Shown here: piece by piece, positions 1-5,438 of the stretch | Layout: each line of letters starts with the position of its first letter | How positions within the stretch are numbered: position 1 is the stretch's first letter | NCBI GenBank assembly: GCA_023251695.1 | Contig: JAHEYE010000201.1 | Coordinates: 1 to 6,567 of the forward strand | Direction of reading: 5' to 3' | From: Sphingobacteriaceae bacterium | GTDB lineage: Bacteria > Bacteroidota > Bacteroidia > B-17B0 > Aurantibacillaceae | Length of the DNA stretch: 6,567 nt | Notes under the pieces: model-generated | What the model was told of the DNA's origin: nothing | The model's input: the letters and a program-made list of their open reading frames with translations, nothing else | Database searches by the model: none | Position numbers and translations under genes: made by a program

Positions 1-305
1 GAAAACGGAAAAACGGTAGTGAAGATGATTTTCCGGATATAGAATTACCAAGCATCATTGAACATACGCAAATCAAACTCATCACTCCAAAAGAAGGAGA
101 AAAAACACAAAATGCTGTTAAAACACGCATTTATATCAATATGATTGGTTGGGTAAATAAGGAAAATGCGGAGTTTAAGTTCTTTGTTTTCTCTAACGGC
201 TTCTCGCATCAGTATAATTATTCCCTCAAATACAAAAAGGATGTTAAAAAGAAGGAGTATGAGCTGATTAAGTCGGAGTACCAAGGGCCGCCTTTTGATA
301 AATAA
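1..305 (+). CDS. C-terminal part of an unrecognised protein (5' end outside window)
   Basis: An open forward frame enters from the left edge (first full codon at base 3) and ends at TAA 303-305, giving about 100 residues. The visible part starts with a charged stretch (KRKNGSEDDFPDIELP) and continues into a segment of alternating hydrophobic and polar residues (for example RIYINMIGWVN and EFKFFVFSNGF), which suggests beta strands. It ends in a lysine-rich, charged tail (KYKKDVKKKEYELIKSEY). No transmembrane segment or catalytic motif is visible, and I do not recognise the family. It is chosen over the reverse-strand open frame at 45-284 because it is open to the edge, has ordinary codon use and runs in the same direction as the next gene, 38 bases downstream. 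It may be co-transcribed with that lipoprotein gene. Confidence 0.6.
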   Translation, partial: KRKNGSEDDFPDIELPSIIEHTQIKLITPKEGEKTQNAVKTRIYINMIGWVNKENAEFKFFVFSNGFSHQYNYSLKYKKDVKKKEYELIKSEYQGPPFDK

Positions 306-343
306 TTACTAATTTAGTACTATCAAACCTTAAAAATTCAGCC

Positions 344-949
344 ATGAAAAAATTAGCATTGTTACTGATTGTTGCAGTATTTGCATCCTGCACCAGTGTT
401 TATTTTGAAGTCCCGCAACCGAAAGGCGGGGAAATACAAAATCAAATTCCTAAGGAAATACAAGGTACCTGGATTAAAAAATTTGATACCTGTTATATAT
501 TCGCGAAGGGTTATACCGATGTAAACACATCCCTTGACAGTGCGGGAAAAGTAACAGGTGTAAAAAGAAATACACAGTTCTTGTCGGATTCGATGCTCAT
601 CAATAAAGCAGGTAAATATTATGTCGTGAATTTTTTAGGTGACGACGGAAACGGCTGGCAGGTTGTAATTATTGAGAAGAAAGAAAACGGCGAAATGGCC
701 TGGTATTATCCTGCGGCAGCACCGTTTTTCGGAAGCAGCAGCACGCTCATAGTGAAAAAAGTGGTGCGTAGTAAAAAGAAAAAAACATTCACAAACAAAT
801 CACTTCTAAAAGTGGAAGGCGAGCACATCGATAAAGTATTTTATTCGGGACAATTCACGATGGATGACATTAAGAAGGTAACCATTCCCGAAAACATGGT
901 CAGGTTATTAAAAACCGATGGCACTTTTATTGATGATACAGGGAAATAA
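344..949 (+). CDS. Small lipoprotein of unknown function
   Basis: The 201-residue product begins with a lipoprotein signal peptide: MKK, a hydrophobic core (residues 4-13), then a lipobox FASC with Cys16 as the predicted lipidated residue. The residues just after Cys16 (TSVYFE) lack the acidic cluster of Bacteroidota surface-export signals, so I infer a periplasm-facing lipoprotein rather than a surface-exposed one. The mature part opens with VYFEVPQPKGG and then IPKEIQGTW, a layout I recall from small uncharacterised Bacteroidota lipoproteins with a lipocalin-like beta fold; that fold is inference. A basic cluster (KKVVRSKKKK, residues 138-147) lies in the second half. The ATG at 344 is supported by the signal peptide directly after it; no Shine-Dalgarno precedes it. 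The function is unknown and it has no evident link to the polysaccharide operon. Confidence 0.85.
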   Translation: MKKLALLLIVAVFASCTSVYFEVPQPKGGEIQNQIPKEIQGTWIKKFDTCYIFAKGYTDVNTSLDSAGKVTGVKRNTQFLSDSMLINKAGKYYVVNFLGDDGNGWQVVIIEKKENGEMAWYYPAAAPFFGSSSTLIVKKVVRSKKKKTFTNKSLLKVEGEHIDKVFYSGQFTMDDIKKVTIPENMVRLLKTDGTFIDDTGK

Positions 950-962
950 ATAATTTTATTTC
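943..962. terminator. Possible weak bidirectional hairpin between convergent genes
   Basis: Bases 943-950 (GAAATAAA) and 955-962 (TTTATTTC) form a perfect 8-base inverted repeat around a 4-base loop (TAAT). It spans the stop codons of the two convergent genes, which are only 6 bases apart. The stem has a single G-C pair, so it would be weak, and there is no classic GC-rich stem with a U tract. Its position suits a shared terminator, but in AT-rich DNA an inverted repeat like this could arise by chance or from the two TAA contexts. Confidence 0.25.
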
Positions 963-1555
963 AAGCGTTTCGAAATAATCTTCAATAAGTTTCCGAATAC
1001 TTGTCCCGGCGAGAATTTGCGCCAATGAAACTCGTCAAGCTCACCGCCCGTTAAGAAATAGTAGTCTAAACGGGCGTGCTTAAATTCTTTCAATACGTGT
1101 TCCCTGAAATTCAGGCCAACTATCCATCCGTCTTCACCAATATCATCAAACCATTCTTCATAATACGAATCATCGCTCTCGTGAAAATTCAAAACATTTT
1201 CGCCAATCAGAATAAATTTATTGATACCGGCATAAATGAGCTCATCGACTACGTCGCGTTTCAGAAGCATAATATCATTGTTAATGGCGTCGTTCCATTC
1301 ACCCATTAATTCAATAATAGCAAAACGCTCTTCGTAATCGGCAAATAAAACTTTAATGTAGAGGGTTTCACTGCCGATATCGTCCCATTGCGGGTGTATG
1401 TAAAAATTGTAAATGGTATTCGAATACTCCAGTTCGCTGTACTCACGGCCATAAAAGGGCGAGTTCCCGTCGTCCGACGCGATATAAAGATGCCTCCAGT
1501 TATAAAATGGCTCTATAGTGTGCATTTTCAAAGCTAAATTAGCCATAATTGACAT
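956..1555 (-). CDS. Conserved hypothetical protein, soluble, 199 residues
   Basis: A full-length reverse-strand gene with a well-placed start. The protein is soluble (no signal peptide or membrane segment), acidic and rich in aromatic residues, with the motifs EPFYNWRHLY (15-24), SPFYGREYSE (32-41), YIHPQWDDIG (52-61), IIELMGEWNDA (80-90), KFILIGENVLNFHESDDSYY (113-132), EEWFDDIGEDGWIVGLNF (133-150) and DYYFLTGGELDEFHWR (164-179). From memory, near-identical motif strings occur in uncharacterised proteins across Bacteroidota, so I call it conserved hypothetical. No function can be assigned. The dense conserved Trp, Tyr, Asp and Glu residues hint at an enzyme or binding fold, but no known catalytic signature is visible. 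The first ATG (bases 1555-1553) is preferred over Met4 and Met11 because an AGGAGG sits 7 bases upstream. It converges with the lipoprotein gene and diverges from the export operon, so it is probably transcribed alone. Confidence 0.9.
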   Translation of the reverse strand: MSIMANLALKMHTIEPFYNWRHLYIASDDGNSPFYGREYSELEYSNTIYNFYIHPQWDDIGSETLYIKVLFADYEERFAIIELMGEWNDAINNDIMLLKRDVVDELIYAGINKFILIGENVLNFHESDDSYYEEWFDDIGEDGWIVGLNFREHVLKEFKHARLDYYFLTGGELDEFHWRKFSPGQVFGNLLKIISKRLK

Positions 1556-1562
1556 ATTTTGA

Positions 1563-1568
1563 CCTCCT
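1563..1568 (-). promoter_or_regulatory. Strong Shine-Dalgarno (AGGAGG) for the reverse-strand gene
   Basis: The reverse strand reads AGGAGG, then 7 bases (TCAAAAT), then ATG. This is a perfect anti-SD match at ideal spacing and fixes the start at base 1555; Met4 would lie 16 bases away. It is unusual because Bacteroidota genes generally lack Shine-Dalgarno sequences, and none of the other four complete starts in this window (344, 1675, 2508, 3731), nor the start at 5439, has one at usable spacing. Confidence 0.7.
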
Positions 1569-1633
1569 AATTATCCCCTTCGGGTGTTTAATATCTTTTG
1601 TTTTTGAGCTTAAAAATTTTTGTATTTTACCTC

Positions 1634-1641
1634 TATATTTG
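1634..1641 (+). promoter_or_regulatory. Candidate -7 box of the export operon promoter (TATATTTG)
   Basis: TATATTTG is an exact match to the Bacteroidota housekeeping sigma -7 consensus TAnnTTTG. It lies 33 bases upstream of the GTG start at 1675, which would give a short leader of roughly 25-30 bases. The upstream -33 element is not clear: TTTG-type motifs end at 1600, 1606 and 1622, none at the usual spacing of about 19-21 bases. It is the best candidate for driving the four-gene polysaccharide operon. Confidence 0.45.
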
Positions 1642-1653
1642 TTATTCTAAGCA

Positions 1654-1661
1654 CAAAACTA
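1654..1661 (-). promoter_or_regulatory. Candidate -7 box for the reverse-strand gene (TAGTTTTG)
   Basis: Read on the reverse strand, bases 1661-1654 give TAGTTTTG, an exact TAnnTTTG match. Transcription from it would start near 1648 and give a leader of about 90 bases before the ATG at 1555. No convincing -33 element is visible further upstream (bases 1680-1690). It would nearly coincide with, and face, the forward candidate promoter, so at least one of the two may be a chance match in AT-rich DNA. Confidence 0.28.
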
Positions 1662-1674
1662 AAGCCTGTAAATA

Positions 1675-2508
1675 GTGAATCCGGAAAAAACGATAATTGA
1701 TGCAGATTCCTCTTCCTTTTTTTCACTGAAAGAAATTCTGCGTTACAAAAACCTGCTCAACAATCTGGCACGGCGTGATTTTCTGGTGCGTTACAAGCAG
1801 GCTTTTGCGGGGATATTATGGGCCCTTATCAAACCGCTTATTAATATTCTGGTTTTCGGTTACATCTCGGTTAAGATCTCAGGAACTTCCAACGCATCCG
1901 TCAATTTCATTTATGTTGCTTCGGCATTATTGCTGTGGCAGTTGTTTGCAAGTGTTTTGAACGATGTAAGTAATTCCATCATCGGCAACGCCAATTTATT
2001 CTCGAAGGTTTTTTTCCCTAAAATAATTATTCCGCTTAGCACTATTATGGTTTGTCTGGTCGATTTTTTTATTTCACTGGTCATTCTGGTTGTACTTTTC
2101 ATTATTAGCGGACAACCTTTGCATTGGCAAATTGTTTTAGCACCTCTTTTTATTGTTTTAGCTGTGATAAATGGTTTGGGAATCGGACTTTACATGGCGA
2201 CCATTAATGTGAAATACCGTGATGTGAAGTTCATTGTTCCCGTAATGGTGCAATTCGGGATGTATGTAACACCGGTTATTCTTTCTTCCGCTTATTACCT
2301 TGAGCGTTTGCCTAAATGGGCACACTGGATCTTTTGCCTGAACCCTATGATGGGCGCAATCGATGGATTTAAATATTGTTTATTTGGTGGTGATGCTATT
2401 TACAACACTACTTATTTTATTATTTCATTGAGTGTTTCATTTTTATTTTTAATAATAGGCATCCGGTATTTTTACAAATTCGAACGTGACTTTGTGGATT
2501 ATATTTAA
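1675..2508 (+). CDS. wzm: ABC-2 type polysaccharide export permease (Wzm/TagG family)
   Basis: Inner-membrane channel subunit that moves lipid-linked polysaccharide from cytoplasm to periplasm together with the ATPase encoded next. The 277-residue length is normal for the family. Conserved landmarks are the N-terminal amphipathic region RRDFLVRYKQ (33-42) followed by GILWALIKPL, then GNANLFSKVFFP (104-115), NVKYRDVKFIVP (178-189) and LNPMMGAIDGF (222-232). About six hydrophobic segments are seen, near 45-66, 78-98, 117-145, 151-175, 188-206 and 247-266. The start is GTG: an in-frame TAA at 1669-1671 lies two codons upstream, and the next in-frame ATG comes only at Met125, after conserved regions. 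The stop overlaps the ATPase start by one base (TAATG). The family assignment is firm. The exported glycan (O-antigen, capsule or other) is inferred only from the neighbours, and the symbol is by family resemblance. Confidence 0.93.
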   Translation: MNPEKTIIDADSSSFFSLKEILRYKNLLNNLARRDFLVRYKQAFAGILWALIKPLINILVFGYISVKISGTSNASVNFIYVASALLLWQLFASVLNDVSNSIIGNANLFSKVFFPKIIIPLSTIMVCLVDFFISLVILVVLFIISGQPLHWQIVLAPLFIVLAVINGLGIGLYMATINVKYRDVKFIVPVMVQFGMYVTPVILSSAYYLERLPKWAHWIFCLNPMMGAIDGFKYCLFGGDAIYNTTYFIISLSVSFLFLIIGIRYFYKFERDFVDYI

Positions 2509-3746
2509 TGGGAAGTAACACCGTCATAAAAGCAGAAGGAATCAGTAAAAAATATTTATTGAATCAGAGCAGCACGAAAAGCGATACGCTTTACGGTAAT
2601 TTTATAAATGCCTTTAAAAATTTAGGCTCTTCCTCACCAACAAAGGAATTCTGGGCGCTGAATGATGTGTCGTTTGAAATTGGGCGGGGCGACCGCATTG
2701 GGATTATCGGACGTAACGGAGCAGGTAAATCTACTTTGCTGAAAATTTTATCACGCATTACGCCGCCCACTAAAGGCAGAATTGAAATTACAGGGCGTGT
2801 TGCTTCTTTACTGGAAGTGGGAACCGGTTTTCATGGTGATTTAAGCGGCAAAGAAAATATTTATCTTAATGGTTCTATTCTCGGAATGAGTAAACGCGAG
2901 ATCGATTCGAAGTTTGAAGAAATCGTGGAGTTTGCAGAAGTAAAGGATTTTCTCGACACACCTGTTAAACGTTACAGCAGCGGAATGTATGTACGACTTG
3001 CTTTCGCGGTGGCGGCCCATCTTGAACCTGAAATTTTAATTGTGGATGAAGTCCTCGCCGTTGGTGATGCCGCTTTTCAGAAAAAGTGCATTGGAAAAAT
3101 GAAGGATGTTTCGAATAGCGGACGGACTATTTTATTTGTGAGTCATCACATGGCTTCTATCCAAAGTTTGTGTAATAAAGCCTTAGTATTGAAGAATGGT
3201 GCAATTGATTTTCCTTTGTCAGATACGGATGCTTGTTTAAAGCATTATCTCAAAGATGTCATCAATCAGTCTAAATCCGAAATTGCATTACGTACCGACC
3301 GCAAAGGTGAAGGTAATTTCAGGTTCAGGAATATTATTTTGAAAGATAAAGCCGGTTATGTAATTAATGCTGCACAAACAGGGGCTGACTTAACACTTCA
3401 GATAGAATTTGATTTGCAAATTGAGAACATTACAAATCTTGCGCTGGCGATTACTATTTATTCTGACGAGGGACGGGAAATGTTTACGCTTGCTAATCAC
3501 ATAACAAAAGAGCCATTCGGAAATGTGAGTAGGAAAAACGTTATTCAATGTCATGTTAAACAATTTCCTCTGAATAACGGAAGTTATTTGTGTAACATCA
3601 TTGCCTATAAGGACAGCGTTATTCAGGATTATGTTCTTGAAGCTTTCCATCTGGAAGTGGAGCAGGGGGATTTTTATGGCACAGGTAAAGCCATTACTAC
3701 CAATCAGGCTTGTTTTTTAGTTAACAACGAATGGGAGCTAAAATAA
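2508..3746 (+). CDS. wzt: Polysaccharide export ABC ATPase with C-terminal glycan-binding-type domain (Wzt family)
   Basis: Cytoplasmic ATPase partner of the preceding permease. The nucleotide-binding domain (about 1-245) has Walker A GRNGAGKST (68-76), signature YSSGM (156-160), Walker B ILIVDE (176-181, catalytic Glu181), D-loop AVGD (184-187) and an H-loop His in VSHH (211-214). The segment LLEVGTGFHGDLSGKENI (101-118) is typical of the Wzt/TagH branch, as is the roughly 30-residue insertion after KKY (residues 17-47) ahead of the first core strand. Residues about 265-405 form an extra beta-rich domain like Wzt_C, which in studied O-antigen systems binds the non-reducing end of the finished glycan and gates export. 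All ATPase motifs are intact. The 412-residue length fits the two-domain class. The 1-base overlap with the permease stop suggests translational coupling. The glycan ligand cannot be read from the sequence. Confidence 0.94.
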   Translation: MGSNTVIKAEGISKKYLLNQSSTKSDTLYGNFINAFKNLGSSSPTKEFWALNDVSFEIGRGDRIGIIGRNGAGKSTLLKILSRITPPTKGRIEITGRVASLLEVGTGFHGDLSGKENIYLNGSILGMSKREIDSKFEEIVEFAEVKDFLDTPVKRYSSGMYVRLAFAVAAHLEPEILIVDEVLAVGDAAFQKKCIGKMKDVSNSGRTILFVSHHMASIQSLCNKALVLKNGAIDFPLSDTDACLKHYLKDVINQSKSEIALRTDRKGEGNFRFRNIILKDKAGYVINAAQTGADLTLQIEFDLQIENITNLALAITIYSDEGREMFTLANHITKEPFGNVSRKNVIQCHVKQFPLNNGSYLCNIIAYKDSVIQDYVLEAFHLEVEQGDFYGTGKAITTNQACFLVNNEWELK

Positions 3747-5434
3747 ACTATAGCAACATAATTAGTTTTTTTTCAGTTTCTGTATGCTTATCGGCTCTTG
3801 GTCTCATCACCTGGGGAGCTTTTCATTTTGCCAACAGAGGATTTGAATTGAGTGATGAAACATATTATTTATATTTCTCCAATAATTTTGATTCCAATGT
3901 TTATCTCACTACGGCTTTTGGCGTTTTAAATAAATTCTTTTGTTTCGGTAGCCCGACTTTAATACATCTCAGGCTTGCAAAATTCATTTACCAATCGCTG
4001 GCCGTTATTGTTTTTGCGATTAGTCTTTTAAAATACTTAAAGTTTAAACAAATTAAATTGGATACAAGCTCGAGATTTATTTTTGTCAGTATTCTACTGT
4101 TGTGTTCGTATATCAATTACGATTATTTGCCAATGACTATATCATACAACACTTGGTCGTTGATTTTATCATTATTGGGAGTGGCAGTAATTTTTTATGA
4201 AAAAACAAAACCGGAAATGAAAACTTATTTTATCGGTTCGCTGCTCTTTGGAACGATTTGTTTTGCTTTATTACTTGCCAAATTCCCGAATGCCGCTGTT
4301 TTGTTTTTACTTTATATTGTACTTAGTTTTAAATGCACAAAAGCAGAGTTATTAATAAAAGCTATTGGATTGCTTTGCGGTGTACTCCTTGGTTTTATTA
4401 TTTTCCTGCATAGTTTCGAAGCTCTGAAAGGAATTTTAACTAATTATTGGCTCACCATCTCCGAAGTTAAGCACGATCCTGTTCATCCCTATTCGGAGCA
4501 GCTAAAGAATTTTTTATCAATGTGCTGGGAAAAGAATTATTTAGCAGGAGAAATCGGCTTGATATTTCTGGCGATTTTAATAAAAAGAATAAATTCAAAG
4601 TTAGAGACCTACGGTTTTTATTTGTTATTGGCTATTAATTACGGACTGATGTTCTTGTTCCGTAAAGGAAATGGAACAGAGTTATATAATGATTTCATGG
4701 CCGGTTGTCTGATTCTGATTAATATGGCACTTTATGTTTATATGTTTGGCAAGCAAAGGTCAGGACTAGAAAATACTTTAGTCTGGTGTTTATTGTTAAT
4801 GCCCTTTGGATTAATGTTTGGCACTAATAATGAATTTTACTACACGGTTTCCCAATTGATGGTATTTGCAGTTGCCGGGATGTTACTGTTTCTTGCAGCT
4901 ACCGGAAACGGTTTTGTTTTTTCCGGGATTACAGCTGTTGTTATTTCTTTTTTTGTGGTGAATGTTTTGTATTCGGGTGCCGTTAAAAACCCTTACCGCC
5001 AAAGTAATTTAGATGAAAAAACCTATCCGCTGAATTTTTCTAGTGAAATTAAGGGTGTTCTGGAGTCAAAGAAAAGAATGATCGACTATATGGTTCTTAA
5101 TGAAGCATTGAAGAAACTAAACACTTCCCAAAAACCGGTCATGGGGTTTTTTAGTCATTTTGGAATGCATTACCTTAACGGTTGCAAAGTGTTTCCTGAA
5201 TCACAGATAACAGATAACGGGAAACTGATGTATATTAATGATTACCTTTTAAACAGATATGGCCCTCCAAACGATTGCGATTTAGTGGTGATGAGCCGGA
5301 AAACATCGGTGAGTGTGGAATTTATTGATATGTTCAAACGGAATGGAATAGTATTGGATGGGAATTTTAAAAAAGTATTTACTTATAAATTTTTAAGTAC
5401 AGGAGAAGAAACTTTGATTTATAAACGAATTTAA
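3731..5434 (+). CDS. Multi-spanning membrane protein, probable GT-C fold glycosyltransferase
   Basis: The 567-residue integral membrane protein has a first membrane segment at about 10-33, then a predicted periplasmic loop containing FELSDETYYLYF (38-49). An Asp-Glu pair (D42, E43) right after the first helix is the typical place of the catalytic acid in GT-C enzymes of the PMT/ArnT type, which use polyprenyl-phosphate sugars on the periplasmic face. SYNT (138-141) in a later loop recalls similar bacterial GT-C-like proteins. Further hydrophobic segments lie near 87-101, 116-130, 142-156, 166-183, 187-200, 208-226, 273-285, 295-310, 322-340, 348-364, 373-390 and 396-415. Residues about 415-567 form a soluble, probably periplasmic C-terminal domain. 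The ATG overlaps the ATPase gene by 16 bases, and no other Met occurs before residue 135, so the start is firm. It could instead be a non-catalytic or polymerase-like membrane protein; the sugar substrate is unknown. Confidence 0.72.
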   Translation: MGAKINYSNIISFFSVSVCLSALGLITWGAFHFANRGFELSDETYYLYFSNNFDSNVYLTTAFGVLNKFFCFGSPTLIHLRLAKFIYQSLAVIVFAISLLKYLKFKQIKLDTSSRFIFVSILLLCSYINYDYLPMTISYNTWSLILSLLGVAVIFYEKTKPEMKTYFIGSLLFGTICFALLLAKFPNAAVLFLLYIVLSFKCTKAELLIKAIGLLCGVLLGFIIFLHSFEALKGILTNYWLTISEVKHDPVHPYSEQLKNFLSMCWEKNYLAGEIGLIFLAILIKRINSKLETYGFYLLLAINYGLMFLFRKGNGTELYNDFMAGCLILINMALYVYMFGKQRSGLENTLVWCLLLMPFGLMFGTNNEFYYTVSQLMVFAVAGMLLFLAATGNGFVFSGITAVVISFFVVNVLYSGAVKNPYRQSNLDEKTYPLNFSSEIKGVLESKKRMIDYMVLNEALKKLNTSQKPVMGFFSHFGMHYLNGCKVFPESQITDNGKLMYINDYLLNRYGPPNDCDLVVMSRKTSVSVEFIDMFKRNGIVLDGNFKKVFTYKFLSTGEETLIYKRI

Positions 5435-5438
5435 CAGG

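Noticed and set aside
45..284. Reverse-strand open frame of 79 codons
   Set aside because: It lies opposite the forward frame that is open from the left edge to 305. Its hydrophobic, Phe/Ile/Leu-rich composition is what the antisense of a lysine/glutamate-rich coding strand produces.
315..322. Palindrome TAGTACTA upstream of the lipoprotein gene
   Set aside because: An 8-base AT-rich palindrome is expected by chance, and no promoter match (TAnnTTTG) or second copy supports it as an operator.
1076..1309. Forward open frame of 77 codons
   Set aside because: It is entirely antisense to the well-supported 199-residue reverse-strand gene and has no recognisable features of its own.
1575..1586. 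CCCCTTCGGGTG as a terminator or riboswitch stem in the divergent gap
   Set aside because: Only a 2-3 base-pair stem forms around the loop, with a mismatch beyond it and no U tract; too small to call a terminator or structured RNA.
1775..2102. Short open frames at 1775-1960 (forward) and 1911-2102 (reverse)
   Set aside because: Both fall inside the permease gene, whose family motifs run straight through this region.
3390..3650. Reverse-strand open frame of 86 codons
   Set aside because: It is antisense to the C-terminal glycan-binding-type domain of the Wzt-like ATPase; no independent evidence.
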